A DNA stretch of 64,000 nt from an uncultured Bacteroidota bacterium (GCA_902613595.1 CACMHY010000001.1:124001-188000); one strand, 5' to 3'. Shown: positions 33,585-43,875, numbered from the stretch's first letter. Program-made: numbers and translations. Notes: generated by a model not told the origin, from the letters alone.

Positions 33585-34658
33585 TACTTTAAATGGATTT
33601 TGATCCATTGTTTCCTTACGCTTTATCTTACCACCGTATGTTTGTATGAATTTTTTGTGTAGGGTAATGTATTTTGGAATTTCATATTTCTCAAGCTTTT
33701 TAAAACTCTTTATTTGATAACAAAGTTTCTTAATATTGATCTTAGCATTGTCTTCAATAACTATAGTTAATTTTTCCTTTTTTGATTTAAAGGCTATTTT
33801 ATCAATGAAAAAATGAAAGGATATTTTTTCGGATAGCTTACGTTCAACTTGCTCAGGGTGTATATTAAAATCATCCAACTTAATTATGTTATCTATACTT
33901 CCAATCAATCGAAATTTAGTTGGACTATATAATTCTACCTGGTCATTTGTAATAAGTTTTTTAATATCTAATCTAGGTGCATCGACAGTTAGACATTTGC
34001 GATTATCTTGCCCAACATAAATCCCTGGCAAACACTTGAATTCAGATATAGGATCAGTCATCTTACGAACAGCAATATGAGAAAGTGTCTCCATCATTCC
34101 ATATGTTTCATAGGCATTTATTTTAGCTTTTATCAAAGCTTTCTGAAGAGCGTTGGAAAGATAAGCACCTCCTATTATCAACTTTTTTATTCTACCTAAC
34201 TCAGGTATAGAGTGAAATGCCTGAATTGGGGTCATCGCTGCAAAATCATAAAATTTTTCATTTTTGTAGAAGGGTTTTTTAGATGGAGAAATGAGATCAA
34301 TTTCAAGACCTAAAATTAATGCTCTTATTAACATCATTTTACCCGCTATATAATTTGTTGGAAGACAATGAAGAGCTTTATCCCCAACACTTACCTTAAA
34401 AAAATCTCCAGTTGAAATTGCACTACTTACAAGTGACTGTTTTTTAACCAATATCTTATTTTTCTTTGATATTGATGTACTGAGATAAATTGAGTCTGAG
34501 TTATCAAGCCAATCTAAAATAAAGTCTCCCATAAAGGTTTCATAGAGATCTCCCTCCTTTATAAAATTATAGGCTACTTCTTTCAGGGTATTTCTATCAT
34601 AAAAATAACCATTGAGGCGAAAACGATTGTGGATTTTTGAGAATTTAGGTGTTTCCAT
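33573..34658 (-). CDS. menE: AMP-binding enzyme, probable o-succinylbenzoate-CoA ligase
   Basis: CLPTNYIAGKMMLIRALILG; ETYGMMETLSHIA; IDNIIKLDDFNIHPEQVERKL; neighbours a MenA homolog. Confidence 0.8.
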   Translation of the reverse strand: METPKFSKIHNRFRLNGYFYDRNTLKEVAYNFIKEGDLYETFMGDFILDWLDNSDSIYLSTSISKKNKILVKKQSLVSSAISTGDFFKVSVGDKALHCLPTNYIAGKMMLIRALILGLEIDLISPSKKPFYKNEKFYDFAAMTPIQAFHSIPELGRIKKLIIGGAYLSNALQKALIKAKINAYETYGMMETLSHIAVRKMTDPISEFKCLPGIYVGQDNRKCLTVDAPRLDIKKLITNDQVELYSPTKFRLIGSIDNIIKLDDFNIHPEQVERKLSEKISFHFFIDKIAFKSKKEKLTIVIEDNAKINIKKLCYQIKSFKKLEKYEIPKYITLHKKFIQTYGGKIKRKETMDQNPFKVLDL

Positions 34659-34662
34659 TTAT

Positions 34663-35562
34663 CTAACTAATTAATAATTTATTTTTCCAATTTGACAATT
34701 TATATTTTTTTGAAACAATAAATAAAAATACAGGATACACGACTAAAAGAGGGAAAATGACTTCAAATCCGACTGAGGGTTCGGAAATATCCAAAAAGAT
34801 TGATTCAGTCTGAAATGCAGTCCATGAAGAGGTTAATAATAAAGATATCAATAAGTTATTTGATATATGAAAGCCCAAAGCTAACTCTATACCCCTGTCA
34901 ACAATTGTTAAAATTCCTAAAAAAAAGCCGGTACCGATGTAATATATCAAAATACTATAGCCAATTTTTTCAACTTCTGGATTAGATGCATGTAAAAATC
35001 CAAAAATGACTGATGTCATAATTAATGACAACCATGGCTTTTTAAAAAATGAAGTAAAGCCATGTAAAAGATAGCCTCTAAAAATATATTCTTCAAAGCC
35101 TGCTTGAATCGGTATCATAGTAATAGTAATAATAAAAAGAATTATGAAAGGTAATAATTTGAAATTCCATTGATAATCGGTAGGATTAAAAAGGTAATCC
35201 ACAATCAAAAGTAAAACTGTAATAAGACCCCATAAAAAAAAAGCAAAAAACATTCTCTGCCAATCGAAATTCTTCCTTGAGGTCGAAATAGTTTTTAATG
35301 ACTTTTCATGTAATTTGTATACAACCAAAATCAGTCCAGAGAAGCCGACCAATGAAGGAATTAAGAGTAAAAAAAGTTGGAGATTTTTGTCCAGGCTTCT
35401 TAAAGCTAAAATTGGATCACCACCAGCGGATAGTAACTTTTCCCCTGAAATGAAAAATGTCAATGGTAATTGACCAAGTATAGAAAAAAATGTTATAATG
35501 AATGAACCCAAAAGGTACATCCAAAAAGGGTTTTTGGTGGATTCAGCCTCATTTAGAAACAT
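34663..35562 (-). CDS. CPBP family intramembrane metalloprotease
   Basis: Polytopic; AGFEEYIFRGYLLHGF motif, SVIFGFLHA. Confidence 0.9.
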   Translation of the reverse strand: MFLNEAESTKNPFWMYLLGSFIITFFSILGQLPLTFFISGEKLLSAGGDPILALRSLDKNLQLFLLLIPSLVGFSGLILVVYKLHEKSLKTISTSRKNFDWQRMFFAFFLWGLITVLLLIVDYLFNPTDYQWNFKLLPFIILFIITITMIPIQAGFEEYIFRGYLLHGFTSFFKKPWLSLIMTSVIFGFLHASNPEVEKIGYSILIYYIGTGFFLGILTIVDRGIELALGFHISNNLLISLLLTSSWTAFQTESIFLDISEPSVGFEVIFPLLVVYPVFLFIVSKKYKLSNWKNKLLIS

Positions 35563-35573
35563 AGATTATTTTT

Positions 35574-36914
35574 CTAAAGATAAAAAGTTGAAATAATTCC
35601 CAAACAAAAAATAATTTGATAATAAATAGTATGGATATTGTAGTAAACTAATTTTCTAGAATCATAAAATTTATAAAGACCTACAAAAATGTACATACCA
35701 TATATAATCAATAATAAGAAAATTAATAGCATAATATACTGATAATCACTAGTTTGGAAGGAATCTTTAAAAAAATAAATTGTTGTAATATAGATCACAG
35801 AAAGGTTGGCTAAATATATCCATCTAGAATATTTTTTTCCAAAGAAAACAACCAAATTTATTTTATTAGATTTTTTATCTGACTTTAAATCTGGAAACTG
35901 ATTAATTAAAAGGATATTTGTTGTTAGCAAGCCTAGTGGAACACCAATCAAAGAAAAATTTTGCAAAAGTTGAAAAGAAATTTCAATTGAAGTATTTGAC
36001 ATTGCGAAAAAGCTTCCTAATGTTAGAAGTGGTCCAAAGGTTAAAAAAATGGTTAATTCACCGAGTCCCTTTCTAGAAGAAAATTTTAATGGCTCAGCTG
36101 TGTAAAAAAATGCCAAAAATAAACCTAAAAAACCAATTATACCAACACCATATATGTTATCAAATGATCCTGTTTGATAGTATATATTGATTGAGAGAAT
36201 TATAAGACAGGATAAAGCAAATATAATCATTAAATTCCCTAATATTTTTGTTTTCTTTAATGTAATTAGTCCTAATTCTACTGCTCTACTACCTCCCGAA
36301 ATCTGTGCTCCTCTTAGCATTAATGATTTGTCACCAACATTAAAGTATTCACTGTTATTTTCATCAGTTCCCGATTTTACGTCGAAATAGTCATTGTATA
36401 GATTCCCGAAAATATGAGCACAAATTATTCCAATTATAGACAGAATAGCATTTGTTAATGATAATGAATTTGTTTGACTTAAAATCAACGAAACAATTAC
36501 CATAGGCAATATAGATGCCAATGTAAAACCACCCCTTGTGATTGCAATTCCTTTAATAATTTTAGTAGTTAAGCTAATTGGAATATTTACATTCTCCTCA
36601 ATCTCTTTTGTAATCCCACAGTAGCCAGTTTGAGGTTCGTCCTTACCATTAGCAAAATTAGGTGTGATTATAATTTCAGCATTGAAATATGATCCGTCTT
36701 TCCTTACAAAATTTGTTTTAACGATAGATTTTCCATGTTTATTTGCTTCTTCGAGCCAGCCCAAAACATTTTGAATTACGATTTCTCCAGGAGAAAAAAT
36801 TGAAACCCTTTTTATACCAACTAATTCATCCTTTGAGTAACCAAACATTTCAAGAGCTCCATTATTCATCTCCTGTATTACTCCTTCCATATCACAAATA
36901 ATTACACTTTTCAT
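35574..36914 (-). CDS. PAS domain-UbiA prenyltransferase fusion (MenA-like)
   Basis: About 110 aa PAS (MEGVIQEMNNGALEMFGYSKDELVG...FVRKDGSYFNAEI...GYCGITKEIEE) fused to a UbiA domain with NLYNDYFDVKSGTDENN and DLKSDKKSNK motifs. Confidence 0.88.
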   Translation of the reverse strand: MKSVIICDMEGVIQEMNNGALEMFGYSKDELVGIKRVSIFSPGEIVIQNVLGWLEEANKHGKSIVKTNFVRKDGSYFNAEIIITPNFANGKDEPQTGYCGITKEIEENVNIPISLTTKIIKGIAITRGGFTLASILPMVIVSLILSQTNSLSLTNAILSIIGIICAHIFGNLYNDYFDVKSGTDENNSEYFNVGDKSLMLRGAQISGGSRAVELGLITLKKTKILGNLMIIFALSCLIILSINIYYQTGSFDNIYGVGIIGFLGLFLAFFYTAEPLKFSSRKGLGELTIFLTFGPLLTLGSFFAMSNTSIEISFQLLQNFSLIGVPLGLLTTNILLINQFPDLKSDKKSNKINLVVFFGKKYSRWIYLANLSVIYITTIYFFKDSFQTSDYQYIMLLIFLLLIIYGMYIFVGLYKFYDSRKLVYYNIHTIYYQIIFCLGIISTFYL

Positions 36915-36968
36915 CTTTTTTGTTTAAAATTTGAAACAAATATATTCTAAAAAATAATTTAAATTTTG

Positions 36969-37379
36969 TTATCGCTTCGTAAAAGTGGTTAGCTTACATA
37001 ATGATATTAATTCATCTTTTTGATCAACGACTTTTATTTCCCAGTATTGTATGGTTTTACCCCTATGAATTGGTCTAGCAGTAGCATAAATAAAACCATC
37101 TGAGATACTCTTTATATGATTAGCAGTAATCTCAATACCACGAACTTTGGTATTAGGATCTTTATTAAAAATATATACTGCTGCACTACCTACACTTTCG
37201 GCCAATGCGGCTGTAGCACCACCATGTAGTATTCCATCTGGTTGATGAACCTTTTTTGAAACAGGCATTCTTGCTTTTAAAAAATCATCTCCAACATCAG
37301 TATAATATATTTCTAATGTTTCCATTAGTGTGTTTTTGGATATACTATTTGCAATTTCCAGAACTTGTTTTTTGTTCAT
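36969..37379 (-). CDS. PaaI-type hotdog thioesterase (possible DHNA-CoA thioesterase)
   Basis: MPVSKKVHQPDGILHGGATAALAESVGSAA; adjacent to the menA-like gene. Confidence 0.8.
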   Translation of the reverse strand: MNKKQVLEIANSISKNTLMETLEIYYTDVGDDFLKARMPVSKKVHQPDGILHGGATAALAESVGSAAVYIFNKDPNTKVRGIEITANHIKSISDGFIYATARPIHRGKTIQYWEIKVVDQKDELISLCKLTTFTKR

Positions 37380-37403
37380 TAATAAATATAATTTTTAAAT
37401 AAG

Positions 37404-37429
37404 AAAACCTGCTTTTTATGCAGGCTTTC
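37404..37429 (-). terminator. Rho-independent-like terminator downstream of dnaK
   Basis: Minus strand AAGCCTGC-ATAAAAA-GCAGGTTTTCTT just 3' of the dnaK stop. Confidence 0.55.
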
Positions 37430-37466
37430 AAAAGTTTATTTATCAGAAGATGGTATATTTAGTTTA

Positions 37467-39377
37467 CTAATCCTTCACTTCTTCAAAATCAACATCTTGG
37501 ACATCATCACCAGATTTTTCTGTCTTTTGATCCTCTTGAGAATTTGTATTTTTCGCATCAGCTGATCCTTTTTCAGATTGTGCTTTATACATTTCCTCTG
37601 AAGCATTTTTCCAAGCTTCGTTAATTGATACTAAAGCTTTATCAATCGCCTGCAGGTCTTTTGACTCATGTGCTTTTTTTAACTCATCAAGTGCTACTTC
37701 AATTGGCTTTTTCTTTTCTTCAGATAACTTGTTACCAAATTCACTAAGCTGTTTCTCAGTTTGGAAAATCATTTGGTCTGCTGAATTGAGCTTCTCCGCT
37801 TCTTCTTTAACCTTTTTGTCAGCATCAGCATTGGCTTCAGCTTCTTTTTTCATTTTTTCAATCTCCTCTTCTGTTAAACCCGAAGAAGCCTCGATACGAA
37901 TATCTTGAGATTTATTGGTAGCTTTATCTAGAGCACTAACTTTGATTATTCCATTGGCATCAATATCAAAAGTAACCTCAATTTGTGGTGTTCCTCTCTG
38001 TGCTGGAGGTATTCCATCTAAGTGGAATCTTCCTATTGTCTTATTATCACTTGCCATGGATCTTTCTCCTTGTAAAACGTGAATTTCGACTGAAGGTTGA
38101 TTATCAGCCGCAGTAGAAAATATTTGGGATTTTTTTGTTGGAATGGTTGTATTAGATTCTATCAATTTAGTCATTACTCCACCCATAGTTTCAATACCTA
38201 AGGACAAAGGTGTAACATCTAGTAATAAAACGTCTTTTACATCACCTGTTAAAACTCCACCTTGAATGGCTGCACCAATAGCAACAACTTCATCAGGATT
38301 TACGCCTTTGGATGGCTTTTTACCAAAAAACTTTTCTACTTCTTCTTGGATTATAGGAATTCTGGTTGATCCTCCGACTAAAATTATCTCATCTATATCA
38401 CCAGTCGTTAATCCAGCATCATCTAATGCTTTTTTTACAGGATCCATAGATCGTTTTACTAAAGAGTCGGCTAGTTTTTCAAAATTTGCTCTGGTAAGTG
38501 TCGTAACAAGATGTTTCGGCCCTGAGTCTGTAGCCGTAACATACGGAAGGTTTATTTCAGTTTGGGTTGAAGAGGAGAGCTCAATTTTCGATTTTTCAGC
38601 AGCTTCTTTAAGTCTTTGTAAAGCCATGGGATCCTTCCGAAGATCAATCGATTCTTGCTTTTGGAATGTTTCGGCAAGAAAATCAATAATTACTTGATCA
38701 AAATCGTCACCACCAAGGTGAGTATCTCCATTTGTTGATAATACCTCGAATACGCCGTCGCCTAATTCTAAAATTGATATATCAAATGTACCACCTCCCA
38801 AATCATATACTGCAATTTTTTTATCAGAACCACCTTTATCGAGTCCATATGCAAGAGCCGCGGCTGTTGGTTCATTAATTATTCTTTGTACTTTTAAGCC
38901 TGATATTTCTCCTGCCTCTTTAGTTGCCTGTCTTTGCGAGTCACTGAAATAAGCTGGAACTGTTATCACAGCTTCGGTAACCTCGTGTCCTAGGTAATCT
39001 TCAGCGGTTTTTTTCATTTTTTGGAGAGTCATGGCAGAAAGTTCTTGAGGACTATACATTCGACCATCTATGTCTACTCTTGGTGTATCATTATCACCTT
39101 TAACTACCTTATAAGCAACTGATTTGACATCATTTTTTGATTCTGAAAATTTGTTACCCATGAAACGTTTGATAGATGCAATTGTCTTGGTAGGGTTAGT
39201 TACTGCCTGTCTTTTCGCTGGATCACCTACTTTAATTTCACCGCCTTCTACAAAAGCAATTACAGATGGTGTTGTCCTTTTACCTTCAGCATTTGGTATT
39301 ACAACTGGTTCGTTTCCTTCCATCACAGAAACGCAAGAATTTGTCGTACCCAAATCAATTCCTATAATTTTACTCAT
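37467..39377 (-). CDS. dnaK: Molecular chaperone DnaK
   Basis: [40 protein letters not shown]-like C-terminus. Confidence 0.99.
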   Translation of the reverse strand: MSKIIGIDLGTTNSCVSVMEGNEPVVIPNAEGKRTTPSVIAFVEGGEIKVGDPAKRQAVTNPTKTIASIKRFMGNKFSESKNDVKSVAYKVVKGDNDTPRVDIDGRMYSPQELSAMTLQKMKKTAEDYLGHEVTEAVITVPAYFSDSQRQATKEAGEISGLKVQRIINEPTAAALAYGLDKGGSDKKIAVYDLGGGTFDISILELGDGVFEVLSTNGDTHLGGDDFDQVIIDFLAETFQKQESIDLRKDPMALQRLKEAAEKSKIELSSSTQTEINLPYVTATDSGPKHLVTTLTRANFEKLADSLVKRSMDPVKKALDDAGLTTGDIDEIILVGGSTRIPIIQEEVEKFFGKKPSKGVNPDEVVAIGAAIQGGVLTGDVKDVLLLDVTPLSLGIETMGGVMTKLIESNTTIPTKKSQIFSTAADNQPSVEIHVLQGERSMASDNKTIGRFHLDGIPPAQRGTPQIEVTFDIDANGIIKVSALDKATNKSQDIRIEASSGLTEEEIEKMKKEAEANADADKKVKEEAEKLNSADQMIFQTEKQLSEFGNKLSEEKKKPIEVALDELKKAHESKDLQAIDKALVSINEAWKNASEEMYKAQSEKGSADAKNTNSQEDQKTEKSGDDVQDVDFEEVKD

Positions 39378-39400
39378 TATAATTTTTTTTTCTCACAAAG

Positions 39401-39442
39401 TTCAAGCACTATGCCACTAAAGATAAAACTGACAGTATGGCA
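39401..39442 (-). promoter_or_regulatory. Candidate chaperone promoter/operator upstream of dnaK
   Basis: Minus strand TGCCATACTGTCA...TGGCATAGTGCTTGAA; same layout found upstream of grpE. Confidence 0.5.
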
Positions 39443-39523
39443 GAGTAAATAAAATATTATATTTGTACAACCTGTAGAAGTAAAGGAATTAAAAACAAAT
39501 AATTTTTATTTAGATAAATAATT

Positions 39524-40336
39524 ATGTCAAGTAATAAATATAGTCGGATTACAACCAAAACACTCTTAGAAATGAAATCTAAAGGTGAAAAGATTGCAAT
39601 GCTAACAGCATATGACTATAGTTTTGCTGGCTTAGTTGATAACTCCGAAATAGATGTCATTTTAGTAGGTGATTCTGCTTCTAACGTTGTCGCTGGACAT
39701 GAAACAACTTTACCAATTACGCTTGACCAAATGATATATCACGCAACAAGTGTTGTTAAAGCTGCCAAAAGAGCGTTAGTAATAGTTGACTTACCTTTTG
39801 GATCATACCAATCCGACCCTAAAGAGGCGCTTAGATCCGCAATAAGAATAATGAAAGAATCTGGAGCACATGGTGTAAAATTAGAAGGAGGAAATCAAGT
39901 TAAGGATTCAATTGAAAGAATAATCCAAGCAGGAATACCTGTTATGGGTCACTTGGGCCTTACCCCACAATCAATATACAGATTTGGGTCTTATAATGTT
40001 AGAGCTAAGGAAAATATTGAAGCTAAAATGTTACTAAGTGAAATAATTATGTTGGAAAAAATTGGCTGTTTTGGAGTGGTTCTTGAAAAAATCCCAGCTA
40101 TACTTGCTAAAAAAGCTTCAAAATCAATTAAGATTCCTACGATTGGTATTGGGGCAGGTGTAGACGTTGATGGTCAAGTTCTTGTTTTACATGACATGTT
40201 GGGCATGAATAAAGAGTTTAGTCCGCGTTTTTTAAGACGATATTGTGATTTGGATGAAATTATTTGTAAAGCTATAAAACAATACAGTAAAGACGTAAAG
40301 TCTGAAAAATTTCCTAACAAAAAAGAACAATATTAA
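39524..40336 (+). CDS. panB: 3-methyl-2-oxobutanoate hydroxymethyltransferase
   Basis: KIAMLTAYDYSFAGLVD; VGDSASNVVAGHETTLPIT; GIGAGVDVDGQVLVLHDMLG. Confidence 0.96.
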   Translation: MSSNKYSRITTKTLLEMKSKGEKIAMLTAYDYSFAGLVDNSEIDVILVGDSASNVVAGHETTLPITLDQMIYHATSVVKAAKRALVIVDLPFGSYQSDPKEALRSAIRIMKESGAHGVKLEGGNQVKDSIERIIQAGIPVMGHLGLTPQSIYRFGSYNVRAKENIEAKMLLSEIIMLEKIGCFGVVLEKIPAILAKKASKSIKIPTIGIGAGVDVDGQVLVLHDMLGMNKEFSPRFLRRYCDLDEIICKAIKQYSKDVKSEKFPNKKEQY

Positions 40337-40339
40337 TTT

Positions 40340-41023
40340 TTGGATTTAATTAAGCGTGTCATATTTGAAGATAATCATATTATCATCATAAATAAAATTC
40401 CTGGTGAATTGGTACAATCAGATAAAACTGGTGATACTTCGTTATCAGATTCAATAAAAAATTATTTGAAAATTAAGAACAACAAACCTGGTTCTGCCTA
40501 TTTAGGATTAGTACACCGTCTAGACAGGCCAACAAGTGGTGTTTTAGTTTTTGCAAAAACATCAAAAGCACTCGCTAGATTAAATAATCAATTTAAACTT
40601 AGGTTAACAAAAAAAATTTATTGGGCCCTTGTAGATAAAAAAATTCCAAAAAATTACACAAGCTTATCGAATTGGATGACAAGAAATAGAAAGAAAAATA
40701 AATCTAAAGCCCATATAAACAAAGTGCCTGAGAGTAAATTTGCACAATTAAATTTGAAGCGAATAAAAGAATTTAAAAAATATTGTTTATTAGAAATAGA
40801 ACCTTTAAGTGGTCGGCATCATCAAATTAGAGCACAATTAAGCAGCATTGGTTTTCCTATTCAGGGAGATATAAAATATGGATCAGCTAGGGCAAACAAA
40901 GATAAAAGTATAAGTCTTCACTCAAAGTCCTTATCATTTACACATCCTGTCTCGAAAAAAAAACTTTTTTTTGAAATACTTCCTATGAATACGGGGATAT
41001 GGAAGATCGTTCTTTACGATTAA
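40340..41023 (+). CDS. RluA-family RNA pseudouridine synthase
   Basis: LGLVHRLDRPTSGVLVFAKT; LSGRHHQIRAQLSSIGFPIQGD; likely TTG start. Confidence 0.93.
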   Translation: MDLIKRVIFEDNHIIIINKIPGELVQSDKTGDTSLSDSIKNYLKIKNNKPGSAYLGLVHRLDRPTSGVLVFAKTSKALARLNNQFKLRLTKKIYWALVDKKIPKNYTSLSNWMTRNRKKNKSKAHINKVPESKFAQLNLKRIKEFKKYCLLEIEPLSGRHHQIRAQLSSIGFPIQGDIKYGSARANKDKSISLHSKSLSFTHPVSKKKLFFEILPMNTGIWKIVLYD

Positions 41024-42557
41024 TCGTAGACGCTTTTTCACGAATAATATTTGCAATAGGTACATTTTTGATTTTACTTTCTAGCCATGAAAGGATGTCT
41101 AAATACAAAAATGATCTCCTTTCGTAGGGATCGTTTTCATACTCCTTTAATTCATTATATAATGATTTAAATGCAGTTTTTAATTCGTGAGGATAGATCT
41201 CACCCAAACCTTTAACAAATCTAATCATAGCTTTTTGCACCTCATGTAAGTCGTTCATCTTTATTAGAAATTTATATGTTTCCCTTAAATGAGTTTCAAG
41301 GTGATAATCAAATCCAGCTTCATAATGGGCGAAAATATTTAAAACTCTGGAGAAACACAATAAGTCCTCTCTCATTTTTAAGCTTTTATTGCTAATGATT
41401 TTATCCAAAAATAAAATACAATTTTCATAATCCTCAGATCCAAAGTAAATACAAGCAATTTTATAATAGAGCATCATTATGTGATGAGGATCAATTTGAT
41501 TGCTGTAGTGTTTAATACCTTTTTTGATTTCAGGAATTAGTATTAAACCCTTTTCAAAACTACCTTCTAAAAAATGAAAATTCAACTTATTACTATAATA
41601 GAATTGAAAAGTGAGAGCCTTTAAGTTATCATTTTTTGGAAAATTATTATGTTTGGTCCAATAAACCATTTGCTCAATGGTTTCGTTGAACTTAGAGGGA
41701 TATTTTATTAAAACAAGACTTTCCATTAAATAATTATTCCCTTTCAAATAAAAAACTGGATGAATATTAATCATGGCTGGTTCCTTATCAAACATTTTTA
41801 CCCATTTCGAAGCATAGCGATAAGTTGATAAAAAATCTTGGGTCAGGAAGCTATACCAAACATGAGCTTTATAGTACCAAAGTTTTTCTCTAAATCCCAA
41901 TTTATCGTAATCAAACTTTGGTAGATTTTCATAAAAAAATTGGGTTATTTCTCTATATTCTTGATCACTTTTTGCATAACCTGCTTTTATCAAACGTTCA
42001 TAAAGTTTTAGAGAAAGATTAGAAAGTTTGGTAGTCAAATTATTTTGTAAACGAAGCCTTTCCGATTCAGCCACCAACGTTTCTGTTCGATTACTTAAGC
42101 TTCTTGTAATGTACTGTGATTCGATAATTTTTTCTAGTTCGACAATATCGTAGGCAACATACTTTTCCTGATGTTTGTTTGCAAGTATTTTTGATTTTTC
42201 AAGAATTTTTAGACTTTGCTTATATAAACCTTTTTGATACAATATGGTAGCAAAATCTAGTTGTTCTCTTATCTGGATTCGTATATTCTTATGTATAGGA
42301 TTCATACGCAAGCTAACCAGGATTTGTTTATATAAATGGGCTTTTAAATTTGATAATTGTTGTTTTGTAACTATTCCTTTACCTAAGATTACTTTTTCAT
42401 CATACCTATTCATTTTATCTAAAAGTTGAAACAAATTGAGAAATTTTGAATTTTCATTAGAATCCATTCTTCCTACATACAGAGTAAATTGTCTTTTTTC
42501 GGATTTTGTCAAAGACTTTATAAGAATGAACAAATTATCTTTCAGGTCATTTGTCAT
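40983..42557 (-). CDS. Conserved hypothetical, all-helical/TPR-like (524 aa)
   Basis: Long intact ORF with helical repeat character and no recognised catalytic motif; 3' end overlaps the pseudouridine synthase gene. Confidence 0.75.
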   Translation of the reverse strand: MTNDLKDNLFILIKSLTKSEKRQFTLYVGRMDSNENSKFLNLFQLLDKMNRYDEKVILGKGIVTKQQLSNLKAHLYKQILVSLRMNPIHKNIRIQIREQLDFATILYQKGLYKQSLKILEKSKILANKHQEKYVAYDIVELEKIIESQYITRSLSNRTETLVAESERLRLQNNLTTKLSNLSLKLYERLIKAGYAKSDQEYREITQFFYENLPKFDYDKLGFREKLWYYKAHVWYSFLTQDFLSTYRYASKWVKMFDKEPAMINIHPVFYLKGNNYLMESLVLIKYPSKFNETIEQMVYWTKHNNFPKNDNLKALTFQFYYSNKLNFHFLEGSFEKGLILIPEIKKGIKHYSNQIDPHHIMMLYYKIACIYFGSEDYENCILFLDKIISNKSLKMREDLLCFSRVLNIFAHYEAGFDYHLETHLRETYKFLIKMNDLHEVQKAMIRFVKGLGEIYPHELKTAFKSLYNELKEYENDPYERRSFLYLDILSWLESKIKNVPIANIIREKASTINRKERSSISPYS

Positions 42558-42632
42558 TGTAAATTATTAAAATACAAATTACTAATAATTAGCATGTTAG
42601 GTGTTTGTTTCACACAACGGATATTGTAATAC

Positions 42633-42648
42633 AAAAATAGCTATTTTT
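42633..42648. repeat. Perfect 16-bp palindrome AAAAATAGCTATTTTT upstream of the leu operon
   Basis: Direct reading. Confidence 0.6.
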
Positions 42649-42709
42649 ATTATTAGAAAACATAAATTATATTTTAGTTTGATTGTAAATTTCCCTTTGG
42701 ATTAATAAT

Positions 42710-43858
42710 ATGGAATTTGTAGAAATATTTGACACTACTTTACGCGATGGTGAACAAGTTCCTGGTTGTAAATTAGATTCCTCAACAAAACTTTCAATTG
42801 CAAAACAATTAGACGAATTAGGAGTTGATATTATAGAGGCTGGGTTCCCCATATCAAGTCCTGGGGATTTTAAATCTGTGGAAAATATTTCTAAACTGGT
42901 AAAAAATTCAAAAGTATGTGGTTTAACTAGGGCAGTAAAAAGGGACATTGATGTAGCAGCTGAAGCATTAAGATTTGCAAAAAGAGCAAGAATTCATACC
43001 GGAATAGGTACATCAGATAGTCATATAAGATTTAAATTTAATTCAAGTCCTGAAAAAATTATCGAACGTGCAACAGCTGCAGTTACTCATGCTAAAAGTT
43101 ATGTAGAGGATATTGAGTTTTATGCGGAAGATGCAGGAAGAACAAACAATGAATTTTTAGCTAAAATATGCCAAGCAGTAATAAAAGCTGGAGCAACCGT
43201 TTTGAACATACCTGATACAACTGGATATTGTTTACCTGAAGAATATGGAGCTAAAATTAAATACCTTAAAGAAAATGTAAAAGGTATTCACAATGCCATT
43301 ATTTCATGCCATTGTCATAACGATTTAGGACTTGCTACCGCAAATTCGATTGCAGGTGTACAAAATGGAGCTAGACAAATTGAATGTACAATAAACGGTA
43401 TTGGTGAACGTGCTGGAAACACTTCTCTAGAGGAGGTTGTTATGATACTCCGTCAACACCCAAAATTAAATCTTGATACAAGAATTAAATCAAAACAACT
43501 CTTGTATACTAGCCAACTTGTTTCTGAAAGTATGGCAATGCCTGTCCAGCCAAATAAAGCAATTGTAGGTGCAAATGCTTTTGCTCACTCTTCTGGTATA
43601 CATCAAGATGGTGTTATAAAAAAACGTGAAACCTATGAGATAATTAACCCAAAGGATGTAGGTGTAAATGAATCATCCATAATTTTAACTGCTAGATCTG
43701 GAAGAGCGGCTCTAGCTTACCGAGCAAAAAAAATTGGTTATGAACTAGATAAGCTTCAACTTGACCGTGTCTATGAACAATTTTTGGTAGTTGCAGATAA
43801 AATTAAAGAAATAGGTGATAAAGATCTCCCAGACATAATTAAAGCAAGTAATCTATAG
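42710..43858 (+). CDS. leuA: 2-isopropylmalate synthase-family enzyme, short form without C-terminal regulatory domain
   Basis: [47 protein letters not shown]; 382 aa, ends after the catalytic and accessory region. Confidence 0.85.
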   Translation: MEFVEIFDTTLRDGEQVPGCKLDSSTKLSIAKQLDELGVDIIEAGFPISSPGDFKSVENISKLVKNSKVCGLTRAVKRDIDVAAEALRFAKRARIHTGIGTSDSHIRFKFNSSPEKIIERATAAVTHAKSYVEDIEFYAEDAGRTNNEFLAKICQAVIKAGATVLNIPDTTGYCLPEEYGAKIKYLKENVKGIHNAIISCHCHNDLGLATANSIAGVQNGARQIECTINGIGERAGNTSLEEVVMILRQHPKLNLDTRIKSKQLLYTSQLVSESMAMPVQPNKAIVGANAFAHSSGIHQDGVIKKRETYEIINPKDVGVNESSIILTARSGRAALAYRAKKIGYELDKLQLDRVYEQFLVVADKIKEIGDKDLPDIIKASNL

Positions 43859-43875
43859 AATTAAAATCTTAATAT

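Noticed and set aside
38266-38697. 143-aa plus-strand ORF
   Set aside because: Fully antisense to dnaK in a well-conserved region; typical shadow ORF.
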